From: Tolypeutes matacus
Lineage: Eukaryota > Chordata > Mammalia > Cingulata > Chlamyphoridae
Direction of reading: 5' to 3'
NCBI GenBank assembly: GCA_026826555.1
Contig: JAKSZT010054334.1
Location: forward strand, 36,149,427 to 36,213,426
DNA length: 64,000 nt
The stretch's first letter is position 1; every line of letters begins with the position of its first letter. The notes beneath the pieces were generated by a model. The model had not been told where the DNA came from and did not search any database. It saw only the letters and a program-made list of their open reading frames with translations. The position numbers and the translations under genes are program-made. Shown here piece by piece: positions 33,359 to 47,000 of this stretch.

Positions 33359-34276
33359 ATGGCCCAGTCAAAGCAACAAGATAAACCTCCAGATGACATA
33401 AAGGAGTTAAGACAACTAATCATAGATGTTCAATCTCCTTAATAAATTCAATGAGATGTCTGAAGAGATTAAGTATATTAAGAAGACACTGGCTGAGCAC
33501 AAAGAAGAATTTGAAAGTATATATTGAAAAATAACAGATCTTATGGGAATGAAAGGCACATAAATGAAATAAAAAATACACTGGAAGCATATAACAGTAG
33601 ATTTGAGGAGGCAAAAGAAAGGATTGGTGAGCTTGAAGACTGGGCCTCTGAAAGTGAACATATGAAAGAACAGGTACAGAAAAGAATGGAAAGAATTGAA
33701 CAGGGTCTCAGGGAACTAAATGTTGGCAAAAGGCATCTTAACCTATGTGCCATGGATGTTGCATAAGGAGAAGAGAAGGGACTAGGGGAAGAAGGAGTAT
33801 CTGAAGAAATAATGCTAGAAAATTTCCCAACCCTATTGAAGGACATAGATATCTGTGTCCAAGAAGCACAATGTACTCCCATCTGAATAAATCTGAATAG
33901 ACCAACTCCGAGGCACATACTAATTAGAAAGTCAAATACTAAGGACAAAGGGAGAATTCTGAGAGTATCAAGAGAAAAATGACTCATAAAGTACAAGGGA
34001 TACCCAATAAGATTGAATGCTGGTTTCTCATTTGTAACCACAGAGGCAAGAAGGCAGTGGTATGATATATTTAGGATACTGCTAGAGGAAAACTGCAAGC
34101 CAAGAATCTTATAACCAGCAAAATTGGCTTTCAAAATTGAGGGTGAGTTTAGAATATTCATAGACAACCTGAAAATAGAGAGCTTGTAAACAAGACTGGC
34201 TTTGCAGGAAATACTAAAGGCAGTGATACAGTCTGAAAAGAAAAGACAGGACAGTGAGGCTTGGAAGAGTGTCTAG
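33359..34276 (+). pseudogene. L1 ORF1 pseudogene (RNA-binding ORF1p)
   Basis: It starts MAQSKQQDKPPDDIKELRQL and is frameshifted after about 29 codons. A clean piece at 33524-33766 gives the coiled coil (EAYNSRFEEAKERIGELEDW). The RRM region is seen as RHILIRKSNTKDKGRILR (about 33912-33965) and the C-terminal domain as ARRQWYDIFRILLEENCKPR (about 34050-34110). The stop is the TAG at 34274-34276. In-frame stops interrupt the RRM and C-terminal regions. Confidence 0.85.
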
Positions 34277-34360
34277 AAATGAAGATTATATTGGTAAAAA
34301 TAATAAAAGTGTAAGAAGAGTGGTGAAAATAAAATACGACAGATAATACCCAAAGGTCAA

Positions 34361-37300
34361 ATGAGTGAAATAAGAGCTGCTATTACAGTAATAACATTGA
34401 ATGTTTATGGATTAAACACCCCAATCAAAAGACACAGACTGGCAGAATGGATAAGAAAATATGAACCATCTATGTGCTGTCTACAAGTGACTCACCTTAG
34501 ACCCAAGGATATCAATAGATTGAAAGTGAAAGTCTGGAAAAAGATGTTCCACACATGCAGTAACCAAAAAAAAAAAAAAAAAAAAAAAAGCTGGAGTAGC
34601 TATGCTTATATTGAATGAAATAGACTTCAAAAACAAAACTATTAGAGACAAGGGAGCACACTATATTTTAATAAAAGGGGTAATTCACCAGGAAGAAATA
34701 ACAAACATAAATGTATTTGCACCTAACCAGGATGACTCAAATTACATGAGGGAAACACCAGAAAAACTGATGGGAGAAATAAATAACTTCTACAATAATA
34801 GTTGGAGACTTCAATACATCACTATCAGCATTGGATAGAACATCTGGGCAGAGGATCAATAAAGGAACAGAGATATTAAATAATATGATAAATGGACCAA
34901 ACCTACTAGACAGATACAGAAACTTGCACCCTATAACACCCTATAAAGATTCAAATGCTCATGAATCTTTCTCCAGGATACACCATATGTTGGGTCACAA
35001 GGCAGATCTCAAGAAATTCAACAAGATTGAAATAATACAAATCACTTTCTATAATCATGAAATAAAGTTGAAGTTCAACCAGAGGCAGAAAAAGGGAAAA
35101 TTCACAAATATATGGAGACTAAACAACACATTCTCAAATAATCAGTGAGCTATTGTGACAGCAATCAATAAATATCTCAAAATGAAAGAAAGTGAGAACA
35201 CAACATATCAGAAACTATGGGATGCAAGGAAAGCAGTACTGAGAGGGAAGTTTATAGCCCTCAATGCTTACATTAAAATGGAAGAAAGAGCTAAAATTAA
35301 TGACCTAAGTACACATTTGGAGGAACTATAGAAAGAACAGCAAACTTTTCCTAAAGCAAGTAGAAGAAATGAAATAGCAAAGGTCAGATTAGAAATAAAT
35401 GAAATTGAGAACAAATAAGCAATAGAGAGAATTAACAAAACCAAATGTTGGTTCTTCAAGAAGATTAACAAAATTTACAAACCTTTAGTTAGACTGACAA
35501 AGAAAAGATAGAAGATGCAAATAAAAAAAAGTGAAAATGAGGACATTATTACTGATCCCAGTGAAATAAATTAGATCATAAGAGGATACTATGAACAACA
35601 GTACACCAACAAACTAGACAATGAAGACAAAATGGAAAAATTCCTGGGAAGATATGAACAACCTATTCTTACCTTAGAAGAAATAGAAGACCTCAGAAAA
35701 TCAATCACAAGTAAAAAGATTGAAACAGTCATCAAACAACTCCCCAAAATGAAAAGCCCAGGGCAAGATGGTTTCACAGGTGAGTTCCACCAAGAATTCA
35801 AAGGAGATTTAATACCAAACTTACTCAAACTCTTCCAAAAAAATTGAACAGGAAAGAATGCTACCAAACTCATTTTTTAAAGCCAATATAATCCTAATAC
35901 CAAACCCAGATAAAGATATTATAAAAAAACAAAATTAAAGACCCATTTCCCTAATGAATACAGATGCAAAAATCCTCAACAAAATACTTGCTAATCAAAT
36001 GTAACCACACATTAAATGAATTATCCCTCCTCATCAAGTGGGTTTTAAACAGGGTATGCAAGGTGGTTCAAGAGAAGAAAATCAATCAGCATAATAAACC
36101 ACATTAATAAATCAAAGAAGAAAAATCACATGACCCTATCAATGCAGAAAGGCATTTGACAAAACACAGCAGCTTTTCTTGATAAAAATATTACTAAAGA
36201 TAGGAAGTGAAGGAAACTTTTTCAACATGATAAAGACCATATATGAAAATCTTACACCTAACATCATACTTGATGGTGAAAGACTTACAGCTTTCCCATT
36301 GAGATCAGGAACAAGACAAGGATGCCCACCGCCACCACTGTTGTTCAATATAGTGCTGGATTTTCTAGCTAGAGCAATCAGGCAAGAAAAAGAAATAAAA
36401 ACATCCAAATTGGAAAGAAAGAAGTACAATTTTCGCTATTCATAGATTACATGCTCTTATACCTAGAAAGTTCCGAAAAATCTAGAACAAAGCTGCTAGA
36501 GCTAATAAACAATTTCAGTAGAGTGTCAGGATACAGGAGTAATGCACACAAATCAGTAGTGTTTCTGTACACTAGAAATAATGATTCTGTGGAAGAATTC
36601 AGGAAAAAAATTCCATTTACAATAGCATCTAAAGAATCAAACATTTAGGAATAAACTTAACCAAAGATGTAAAACAATTTCATTCAGAAATCTATAAGGC
36701 ACTGTTAAAGGAAATTTAAAAAGACCTAAATAATTTAAGAACATTCCATGTTCATGGACTGGAAGACTAAATATCATTAAGATGTCACTTCTACCTAAAT
36801 TGATAGACAGATTCATTGCAATCCTGAATTAACTTCCACCAGCATTTTTTAAACAAATGGAAAACACAATTATCAAATTTATCTGGAAGGGTTAGGGGGT
36901 CCGAATAGTCAGATACATGTAAAAAGGAAAAGCAAATTTTGAGGACTCTGACTTCTGGATGTTAAATCATATTACCTAATGACAGTGGTATAAACAGCAT
37001 GGTACTGGCATAAAGATAGCCACATAAACCAATGGAATCAAATTGACAGTTCAGAAACAGATCCTCACATCTATGGTCAAGTGATTTTTGACAAGCCTTT
37101 CAAACGCACCCAGCTGGAGCAGAACAATCTATTCAATAAATGGTGCTGGGAGAACTGGATAGCCATATCCAAAAGAAAAAAGAAGACCACTATCTCACAC
37201 CTTATACAAAAATTACCTCAAAATGGATCAAAGACCTAAATATAAAAGCTGAAACCATAAAGCTCCTAGAAGAAAATGTAAGAAAACATCTTCAAGACCA

Positions 37301-38148
37301 GGTGGTAGGTGGTAGATTTTTAAACCTTACACCGAAAGCATGTGCAACAAAAGAAAACATGGATAAATGTGACCTCTTCAAACTTAAACACTTTTGCTAC
37401 TCAAAGGAATTCATCAGTAAGATGGAAAGGTTGCCCACTCAATGGGAAAAAAATATTTGGAAACCACATATCTGATAAGTGTTTGATTTCCATTCTATAT
37501 AAAGAGATCATACAACTCAACAATAAGCAATCAAGCAATCCAATAAAAAAATGGACAAAAGACTTAAATAGACATTTATTTAAAGATGAAATTCAAATGG
37601 CCAAAAGGCATATGAACAATTGTTCAATATCACTAGATATTGAAAATCAAAATGACATTGAGATATAATCTCACACCCATAGAATGGCTATTATTAAAAA
37701 AGCAGAAAACAATGAGTGCTGGAGAGGATGTGGAGAAATAGGAACACTCCTTCACTGTAGGTGGGAGTGTAAGATAGTGCAGTCTCTGTGGAAGACAGTG
37801 TGGCAGTTCCTCAAGAAGCTAAATATAGAATAGCCATATGATGGAGCAATTCTTCTACTAGGATAATATCCAGAAGAACTGAAAATTGTGATGCAAACAG
37901 ACATCTGCACACAGATGTTCATAGCAACATTATTTGCATTTGCCAAAAGATGGAAACAACCCAAGTGTCCATCAACCAATGAATGGATAAACAAAATGTG
38001 GTATGTTCAGACAATAGAATACTATGCTGCAGGAAGAAGAAATGAAATTGGAACACATATGATATCAAGGATGAATCTTGAAGACATTATGCTAAGTGAA
38101 ATAAACCATACACCAAAAGACAAATATTGCATGGTCTCAATAACATGA
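34361..38148 (+). pseudogene. L1 ORF2 pseudogene (endonuclease-reverse transcriptase)
   Basis: It starts MSEIRAAITVITLNVYGLN. The endonuclease Asn in TLN is retained, but the catalytic Glu of the QETHL-type motif is Val (QVTHL). The RT region retains the QDGFTGEFHQEF block near 35762, but the FADD catalytic site near 36430-36450 is destroyed. The C-terminal region includes [18 protein letters not shown] (about 37717-37770; Cys/His spacing retained) and TNEWINKMWYVQTIEYYA. Several stops and shifts separate the frames. An A24 run (34566-34589) sits within the endonuclease. Confidence 0.88.
34566..34589. repeat. A24 homopolymer within L1 ORF2
   Basis: Twenty-four adenines replace a short A-rich stretch of ORF2 (the other L1 has AAACAGAAAAGAGCAGGGG in the same place on its sense strand). 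Probably slippage expansion after insertion. Confidence 0.9.
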
Positions 38149-38812
38149 ACTAAATACAAAGAATAAATGCATGGAGTTAAATCCTAGAGTATAGGTTATT
38201 AGGCAATAAGAGGAAGGCTGTGTAGGAGTACTTATGCTTAATGTTAACTTAACTGTAAATGTGTAGATAGAGTTGATGGTAAGATATTATAGTGAATAGT
38301 GACTGGTTTATAAATGGGATTGTAGCTGAAAAGGGTAGTCTAGGGTTATAAATGTCCATTGAAAGAAAGCTAGAGAATAATCCAGGGACTGAGTAACCCA
38401 GTGAACCCAGGGGTCTATGAGAATTGTAGTTAATAGTACAAATGCAAGAATGTTCTGTGAACTAGAGCGAATGTACAACACTATTGTAGGGTGGTGGGAA
38501 CTTGGAGATGCATGGGAAAAATACAGTTAATGTAACCTGTGGACTGTAGTTAACAGCAATACTGTAATATTCTTGCATCAATGCCAAAGATTTTCTGTGT
38601 TAATAATATGGGGTAAATGAAAAAAAATATGCCAAATGTACTCTATGGACCATAGTTAGTGGTAATTGTCTGATGATGATATTATCTCATAATCGGTAGC
38701 AAATGTTCCACCACAGTGTGGTATGTTGGTGAAAGGGTGTTATATGGGAATTCTATTAATGTGCATGATTGTTTTGTAAGTTCACAACTTCTGTAATAAA
38801 ACTCTATTTTAA
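38149..38812 (+). other. L1 3'UTR
   Basis: About 660 bp, ending with AACTTCTGTAATAAAACTCT and an A-rich terminus; the AATAAA at 38794-38799 is the likely polyadenylation signal. It shows no resemblance to the long 3'UTR family at 12385-14896. Confidence 0.75.
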
Positions 38813-38822
38813 AAAATTGAAC

Positions 38823-39655
38823 CAGGATCACAGGATTACTGGTAAGGTCATTTGAGCTTTTATTTGTTTTAGAGAAAGTTGTGATTAAAAATATATCTTC
38901 AAATAGTTTGCCTTCATTATCAACATTTTTCCAAACATTAAAACCCATGTTTTCAGAGCCTTTTCTTGGCATGTTTATAAGAAAGAGATATAACTGACAA
39001 ATAAAACTAAAAGTCAAATGTCCATAAACTTTTTTAGAGTAAATATTACCAATGTGTTGAAAGAATTTTAACATTAAAGTGCATGCACTGTGGAAGCAAT
39101 TTAATCTTTTATAAGGTAATTTAGTGTATTTCTCTATAATGACTTAACAACTAAATACTCTTTCCAGACTCTAATTACCTTCAAAAAAGTTGGATGAAAG
39201 ATATATTTCATGCAAGATAATTCAAGATATTTTTACCAGGTTTTTCCCAACATCCATTATTTCTCCCTTAAAAAATGATATACATTATGAATAATCACAT
39301 GATTAATCTTCAGTGAACAATGCAAGTCAAAGCAGCTCCATGCCCTGAAATAAATGATCAATATAGTAAAAATTCAGGCAGTCAATCAATTGATAGATTG
39401 ATTCAGGAGAAAACATTGCAAACATTTTGCTTTTCCCCTTCCAAATTGACTGCTGTGCTATTCTTCAAACATTTAATATAGTCCAATATTAAAGATGTCA
39501 GCTATAAAAAAAGCAATCTGTAAAGTTTTCCTGATTTTTCTCATTGATTATGTTATGTCTTTTTAGGCAAATGGATTAAAATGAAACACTTATTTTTGGT
39601 ACTATTAAAAGTAATATGCATTATTAATATAAATATGGTTTTTTTAATTTGTTGA
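38823..39655. other. No recognised feature
   Basis: AT-rich sequence; the minus-strand 130-codon frame at 38682-39074 begins in unique DNA and ends in the L1 3'UTR and has no recognisable domain. Confidence 0.5.
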
Positions 39656-39659
39656 CACT

Positions 39660-40115
39660 CATTTATTCTTCCATTTACTTTTCCATTCATTTATTCAGCA
39701 CCTATACCTTGGGTGGCTACTCTGTCAGGAATTATGCCAAGTACTTGTAAGAAACAATAAGTTAAGCTGTCAAGAAATCTGATTTCATGGATCTTATCAT
39801 ATAAAAGTGAGAGAAAAAAATAAATGAGCAAGTACTTTGCAGTGTGATATGTGATTGATGAAATTCAGGTGATTTCTTCAATGAAATTCATAGAAGGAAA
39901 TAGGCAAAGTGACTTAAGGAAATTAAGAAAGGCTTAAAAAAAAAAAAAAAAAAAAAAAAAGAAATGCATCTAGTTTGGCACCTGAAGGATGAGCAGGATT
40001 TCAGACAGTCAAAGAATGTTTCAGGTAGAAAACAACAACAGAACACCAGCACAATAAGTGGGAAGAAGAAGAGGGAGAAAGATAAGTATGGCTTAATCTG
40101 GATTTTCACTAAAGA
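39660..40115 (+). mobile_element. Ancient LINE/SINE-type repeat, family not certain
   Basis: TTCATTTATTCAGCACCTAT, AGGAATTATGCCAAGTACTT, TCATGGATCTTATCAT and CTGAAGGATGAGCAGGATTT resemble an old, very common mammalian repeat consensus. Interrupted by an A25 run (39936-39960). Confidence 0.5.
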
Positions 40116-41830
40116 GATGGTTAAAGTAAAGAGCAAGGGCTAGATCACAATCATTTTATAGAGACATTAATCTAAGGCAAGAAAGACTAATAAACCAAGC
40201 AGAAACTTAGGAGAATATGCCATTTCATTCTTATAATAAATGCAGGCATAAAATCATCTGTATTTATGATACAGATGCTACACTAGATATTTGAATATCA
40301 CATTGAGATTGAAAGAACTTGTGTCTGGCCAGGTGGAAAAAAAGAATTCCTACAAGCTGGCCTCTAGGTTGATGTTTGAAAACTAAAAGTTATATTTAGA
40401 AGTGCAAAGTGAGAGAAATGGAAGCAATAGAGGGAAAAAAAAATGAAGCATGGTAATATGAAATCAGTAAGTTTTTCTTTAATATCTTTTTGATAGCTAT
40501 TTTTATTTATTTTACAAAAGAAACCACTATCAAGACACTGACCTGTTTTATCTCCTGGCTTCTATTTTCTCCATGAAAATTTTCTTTTTGATTTTATATA
40601 GATATATACACACAAAAGTGAATTCAGGAAGGGAAAAACAGTCAATTAAATTAGCTCATGGGAAATAAATAATACTATTGAAAGAATTTTTCATCATGTT
40701 TAGGGGTGATAGTATGTTATGATTTTAAATTTTTATTGGTTATAGAGCTGTTAAATACAATTTCTGAAATTTATTCACAGTGACCTATCCACCATTCATG
40801 ACAGTTCAATGTGTAATCTGTGGAATTTTTAGACTTTCTTCTGGTTGTAAGTTAGAGCTCGCCATAAGAGCTTTTTGTCAGACTTTATTGGTTTCACCTA
40901 AAGCTGCTTCTAATCTGTTTTCAAGACTACTGGAATAGACAATTAACAACATTAGTATAGTTGATGGCCTTGTCTGGAGGAATGGTAATAGGTTTTCAAG
41001 GATTAATAGCATGAGTAGAGTTTTTTAATGGAACATCTGCAGAATAACCATTAAGAATATTTGTCATGGTAATTTTATTTGTGGCTCCTAGAAGGTAATT
41101 CTCAATACCAGCTAACGCTTTAAAATGACCAAATATGTATTTGAAAACCTGGTTCCCCCTGGATATATGCTATAGTACAAGGACATTTGTATTTGTAGTA
41201 TAAATAATTCAAATAGGATATATTGACCATTAAAGCTGTAGCATTACAAATTTGATTTACCTGTATTGTACCTTGAATTGAATATTTATCAGAGACCAAT
41301 AAACTTAACTAGCTAATTACTACTGCCCATCAATAAGAAAATTATATAAACACATTAATACATTATAAATATTAACTGAACCAATACTTTTTAAGTTTTA
41401 CATGATTTTAAGAAAGGAAACATACTTTCAATATGCATTATTTTTTTATTTTCAAATTAAGGATGTAGCTATCAGGTAGCTATCAGGTAGATAGGCACAG
41501 TTATTATAAAGATACAAGTAGCTCATATGATCCATTCAAGATTAATGGGGTACAACAATGCATGCTGCCAGGCAACACAGAATAAAAAAGTGTCCATTTC
41601 TGTCTATTCCAGAGTCTATTAATCTGTGATTAATCCATTGCATACATCCACCTGCAGATGAAACGTCTTCTTTCACTTGAGTCCATTCTCTGCATTTCAG
41701 TGCCAGTATGGAATGCAAATCCTTAAACCTGATATTGACCTTACCCTGGGTTCATATTTGTGACCAAGTGAGACTTGGACCATATTAAAATATCTTTTTA
41801 ATGCTCCTGATGTAATAAATACTTCATCCA
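40116..41830. other. No confident feature
   Basis: A minus-strand stretch at 40790-41150 translates in pieces to helix-rich sequence, but with stops and no recognised motif. Otherwise AT-rich unique sequence. Confidence 0.45.
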
Positions 41831-41839
41831 GAAGGAGAC

Positions 41840-42710
41840 ATTTGAGCTGTGTCAGGCTCTGCAATAGTAGGTCCCAAATTATGAAGGGCTTTGTAAATTT
41901 GAGCAGTTGTGAGAATTTCAATGTGGTTGGGTGATGTTGGGAGTGACAGGTAAGAGTTTAGGATAGAGAGGTGAGGTGAGTCTAGATTGTAAATGCTACT
42001 GTAAACCATATTAACAAGATATGATATTAACTGGGAGATAATAAGAATGATTATAAGGTAGGGCATTAACCATTCTAGTGGCTATATGAGAAAGGATTAA
42101 TTACCAAGAGAAAGTTTAGACAGCTGCCAACCACTAAAAGCCCTTAAATATGAGGTGATTAGAGTCAAGGAAGGCGATAGAGATGAAGAGATGCTAATGC
42201 TCTTGCCAGGGTCTATTAGGCAGGATTTGATGATGGACGGTGGAGAATATCAGTAAAGGAATGGAGAAGCTAAGATACTGCCAGTGTTTCCCGCTTAGGA
42301 GACAGTGGAGTGATCACTCTATTAATATAACTATTATAAATTGAAGAGAATGTTTAAGTGAGAGAAAATGAGTTTGGTTTTGGATTTCAGTTTGCGGTGC
42401 CGATAGAGCATTTAAGTAAACAGGAGAAGTTGATCCTATATGGGAATGTAATTTGGGTAGAGACTGGAGACTCAGAATAAATAATCATGACCATGGGAAT
42501 GGATATCACCCAGGGAGAACCAACAGAGTGTAGACAAATGGTGGGAAAGTTCACCTTTAAATGACAGGCAGAGGCAGAGAAACAGCCAGAAGAGGAGGAA
42601 CAGCCAGGAAACCAAGTTAAGGTAGTCAGAGGTCATGGAAGGAGTATAGGAGGCAGAAGCTATATTGAAGACAACAAAAAGGATAGAAAGAGAATGTTTT
42701 TGGGTCAGTC
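41840..42710 (+). mobile_element. Ancient GA-rich interspersed repeat, unassigned
   Basis: A purine-rich sense strand with AATTATGAAGGGCTTTGTAA, GAGAAAATGAGTTTGGTTTT, ATCACCCAGGGAGA, GCCAGAAGAGGAGGAACAG and CCAGGAAACCAAGTTAAGG resembles a common old mammalian repeat. It may be the continuation of the repeat at 39660, same orientation. No coding. Confidence 0.4.
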
Positions 42711-42879
42711 AACAATAATAGAAGCTGTAAAGTTCTTCAGGATAATTAAATAAAAAATAATTTTAAACTTTTGCCTATAGTTATTTGCAAACAATTAAGA
42801 TCTCAATAATAATATTTTCAGTTGATTGGTGGTAACAGCTATTTAGGGTTTACCTAGTTTTTAATTACTTTTTTTTGAG

Positions 42880-42906
42880 TAAAAACAAAAACAAAAACAA
42901 AACAAC
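42880..42906. repeat. (AAAAC)n
   Basis: Five AAAAC-type units. Around it, 42711-43259, nothing else is recognised. Confidence 0.8.
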
Positions 42907-43259
42907 AGACACATAACAAATCTATTGGCTCAAGTAGACTAAAGTATTTGGAATGATTTATATTTAAATCTTGGTTTTGTTTAAATTTGTCTATAGTCTA
43001 AGACAGTACAAATTATTTAAATAATAATTCAACATTTTGGCAATTATACCTGACCTGTTATTTATAGAAGAGGTATGACAAGGTATACTTATGTCATTTC
43101 CAATGTCCTTATAATATGGTAGAACAAAGTGGTTTGAATGCACATTACATTCCCTCTTAACCTTGCAAAATTATTTAGCATCTTTATCAAACTAGACAAA
43201 TATACTACCTAAACTATAAACAAGAATTTAGAATAAAAATATGGAATAATAAGAATGAA

Positions 43260-43380
43260 AAGAACTTACAAAATCAACTATTCCAACTCTGTGAAAATTA
43301 GGTCTAGAAGTTTTAACTTCTTGATCAGAGGAACATATTTGATTATGATAGAAAGTCAAACCTAGGAACCACATTTATTA
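43260..43380 (+). mobile_element. Possible MIR fragment
   Basis: GAAGTTTTAACTTCTTGATC and GAAAGTCAAACCTAGGAACC loosely follow MIR order. Weak; the flank 43381-43927 has no recognised feature. Confidence 0.3.
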
Positions 43381-43941
43381 TCATTCTCATGCTCTTACTG
43401 GTTTTAAAGGAAAAACACGTTATTTGGTGTTCCAAATTTGACGCAAATGATTTTCTTCCATTCATTTGCACAAATATGAATTTTTGTTTTAAAAATTCTT
43501 TAAAAGCTTATTTAATTTTCTCGAAATGCTTCCATTTTTAAAAAGTGGTCTAATAATCAAATTATTGTGATTTTAAGCAAATTTAGGGCAAATTATTGAT
43601 CAATAATGAAAGATAATCATTGGTTAATATTTAATAAAACTTGAATTATAGGAATAAGGTTAACTGGAGAGTCTATAAACAATGGTGAAATGTACAAATA
43701 ATATAACACAAAGTACCCTTAGAGTGCAATGCTTCAGTCAACTGCTTCCAAGAATAGCAAGAGTAACTTTTCTGTTGTGAACTCAGAAATCCCAAAGGAC
43801 TTGTAAATATTTTGTGGAAGAAGTTAATCCAGTTCAATTTTATCACAATAGATTCATAGTAAAGGAGATTGGGCTACTGAAAAGAGGGTGATCTTGGTGA
43901 ATCATGCTCAAACCAAGAATTTCCCCATGCCATTACCTCTT

Positions 43942-44047
43942 TTTTTTTTTTTTCACATTTCTCAATTAAATGTAATGGATACATGTAATTTTTTTTTTTT
44001 GAATCAAACAATATATTACACAATATATTTGGCTCATAGTAATGCAT
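43942..44047 (-). other. Very short L1 3'UTR with two A runs
   Basis: After the ORF2 stop (44048) the sense strand has about 58 nt, an A-run (~12), 35 nt (TTACATGTATCCATTACATT and more) and the terminal A-run. The 35-nt piece between two A runs looks like a 3' transduction or a decayed earlier tail. Confidence 0.75.
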
Positions 44048-47000
44048 TCATATGTATTTGTCCTTTTGTGTCTGGCTTGCTTCATGCAACATAATGTCCT
44101 CCAGGTTCATCCATGTTGCCATATGCTTTATGACTTCATTTCTTCTTACAGCTGCATAATATTCCATCGTGTGAATAGACCACAGTTTGTTTATCCATTC
44201 ATCTGTTGATGGACACCTGGGTTGTTTCCAACTTTTGGCAATGGTGAATAATGTAGCTATGAACATCGGTGTGCAGATGTCTGTTCGTGTCACTGCTCTC
44301 AGTTCTTCTGGGTATATACCCAGTAGAGGTATTGCAGGGTCACATGGCAAGTCTATATTCAACTTCTTTAGGAACTGCCAAACAGTCCTCCACAGTGGTT
44401 GTACCATCCTGCATTCCCACCAACAGTGAAGAAGTGTTCCTATCTCTCCACATCCACTCCAACACTTGTAGTTCTCTGTCTTTTTAATAGTGGCCATTCT
44501 GATGGGTGTGAAATGATATCTCATTGTAGTTTTGATTTGCATTTCCCTAATAATGAATGATGTTGAGCATTTCTTCATGTGTTTTTTGGCCATTTGTATT
44601 TCTTCTTCGGAGAAATCTCTATTCAAGTCTTTGGCCCATTTTTTAATTGGGTCATTTGTCTTTTTATTGTTGAGTTGTAACATCTCTTTATATATCCTGG
44701 ATATTAAACCCTTATCAGATATGTGATTTCCAAATATTTTTTCCCATTGAGTTGGCTGCCTTTTCACCCTTCTGACAAAGTCCTGTGAGGTTCAAAAGTG
44801 TTTAATTTTGAGGAGGTCCCATTTATCTACTTTATATTTTGTTGCACGTGCTTTGGGTGTGAGGTCCAAGAAACCACCACCTACTGCAAGGTCTTGAAGA
44901 TGTTTCCCTACATTTTCTTCTAGTAATTTTATGGTCCTGGCTTTTATATTTAGATCTTTGATCCATTTTGAGTTGATTCTTGTATAGGGGGTGAGATAGG
45001 GGTCATCTTTCATCCTTTTGGTTATAGATATCCAGTTCTCCCAACTCCATTTGTTGAAGAGACTGTTTTTTCCCATCAGCGTGGGCTTGGTAGGTTTGTC
45101 AAAAACCAATTGACTGTATAGGTGAGGGTTTATTTCTGGATTCTCAATTCTATTCCACTGATCTATGTCTATCTTTATGCCAGTACCATGCTGTTTTGAC
45201 CACTGTAGCTTTGTAATAGTTTTCAAGGTCAGGCAGTGAAATTCCTCCCACATTGCTCTTCTTTTTTAGAATACTTTTGGCTATTCAGGTGTACTTACCG
45301 TTCCAGATGAATTTGATAATTGCCTTCTCTAATTCTGTAAAGTAAGCTGTTGGGATTTTGATTGGTATTGCATTGAATCTATAAATCAGTTTGGGCAAGA
45401 TTGACATCTTCACCATATTTATTCTTCCAATCCATGAACACGGAATGTCTTTCCATTTGTTTAGGTCTTTTTAAATTTCTTTTAGCATTGTTTTGTAGTT
45501 TTCTGCATGTAGGTCCTGTACTTCCTTGGTTAAATTAACTCCTAGGTATTTGAGTCTTTTTGTTGCTATTGAAAATGGAATTTTCCTCCTGATTTCCTCC
45601 TCAGATTGTTCAGTACTAGTGTACAAAACATTACTGGTTTTTGCGTGTTGATCTTATATCCTGCCACTTTGCTGAACTCATTTATTAGTTCAAGTAGCTT
45701 TGTTGTGGATACTTCAGGATTTTCTAAATACAGGATCATGTCATCCGCAAACAGTGAGAGTTTTACTTCCTCTTTTCCTATTTGGACGCCTTTAATTTTT
45801 TTGTCTTGTCTAATTGCCCTCGCTAGAACTTCTAGTACAATGTTGAATAACAATGGTGACATTGGGCATCCTTGTCTTGTTCCTGATCTTAGGGGGAAAG
45901 CTTTCAACTTTTCCCCATTGAGTATGATGGTGGCTGTGGGTTTTCCATATATGCCTTTTATCATATTGAGGAATTTTCCTTTTATTCCTATCTTTTGAAG
46001 TATTTTTATCAAAAAAGGATGTTGGATTTTGTCGAATGTCTTTTCTGCATCTATTGAGATGATCATGTGTTTTTTTTTTACTTCAATTTGTTAATGTGGT
46101 GTATTACATTGATTGATTTTCTTATCAAACCAGCCTTGCATGCCAGGAATAAATCCCACTTGGTCGTGATGTATAAGTCTTTTGATATGCTGTTGGATTC
46201 GATTTGCAAGTATTTTGTTGAGAATTTTTGCATCTATGTTCATGAGAGAGATTGGTCTGTAATTTTCTTTTCATGTGGAATCTTTATCTGGCTTTGGTAT
46301 TAGGGTGATGTTGGCTTCATAAAATGTGTTGGGTAATTTTCCCTCCTCTTCAATTTTTTGGAAGAGTTTAAACAGGATTGGTGTTAATTCTTTTAGAAAT
46401 GTTTGGTAGAATTCACCTGTGAAGCCATCTGGTCCTGGACTTTTCTTTGCTGGGAGATTTTTGATGACGGATTCAATCTCCTTGATTGTGATTGGTTTGT
46501 TAAGTTCTTGTATTTCTTGTTGTGTCAGTGTAGGCTGGTTATGAGTTTCTAGAAATTTGTCCATTTCATGCAGGTTGTCTAGTTTTTTGGCATATAGTTT
46601 CTCATAATATCCTCTTATGATTCTTTTTATTTCTGTGAGGTCATTTGTAATTTCCCCCCTTTCATTTCTGATTGTATTTATTTGCTTCTTCTCTCTTTTT
46701 TTCTTTGTTAGTCTAGCGAGGGGTTTGTCAATTTTATTGATCTTCTCAAAGAACCAGCTTTTGATATTGTTGATTTTCTCTATTGCTTTTCTGTTCTCAT
46801 TTTCATTTATTTCCGCTCTAATCTTTATTTCTTTCCTTCTTTTTGCTTTGGGATTGGTTTGCTGTTCTTTTTCTAGTTTCTCAAGTTGTTCAGTTAAATC
46901 TTTCAGTTTAGCTCTTTCTTATTTCTTAATATAGGCATTTAGGGCTGTAAATTTCCCTCTCAAGACTTATGTATCCCATAAGTTTTGATATGTTGTGTTC

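Larger units (their letters stand above)
31603..38812 (+). mobile_element. Full-length L1, plus strand, inactivated
   Basis: The 7.2-kb L1 is complete in structure: 5'UTR (31603-33358) starting with a GGGAGGGACAAGATGGCAG motif, ORF1 (33359-34276), an 84-bp intergenic gap, ORF2 (34361-38148) and a ~660-bp 3'UTR ending in TTTTAAAAAA. A target duplication AAAATTGAAC flanks it (31593-31602, 38813-38822). Both ORFs carry many stops and frameshifts and key catalytic residues are lost. It has no nested insertion. Confidence 0.9.

Noticed and set aside
33541..34167. 208-codon minus-strand frame
   Set aside because: Antisense of L1 ORF1 in the plus-strand L1; no independent domain.
40790..41150. Minus-strand pieces resembling a helical viral or cellular protein
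   Set aside because: Several stops, no diagnostic motif and no neighbouring retroviral gene; not enough to call.
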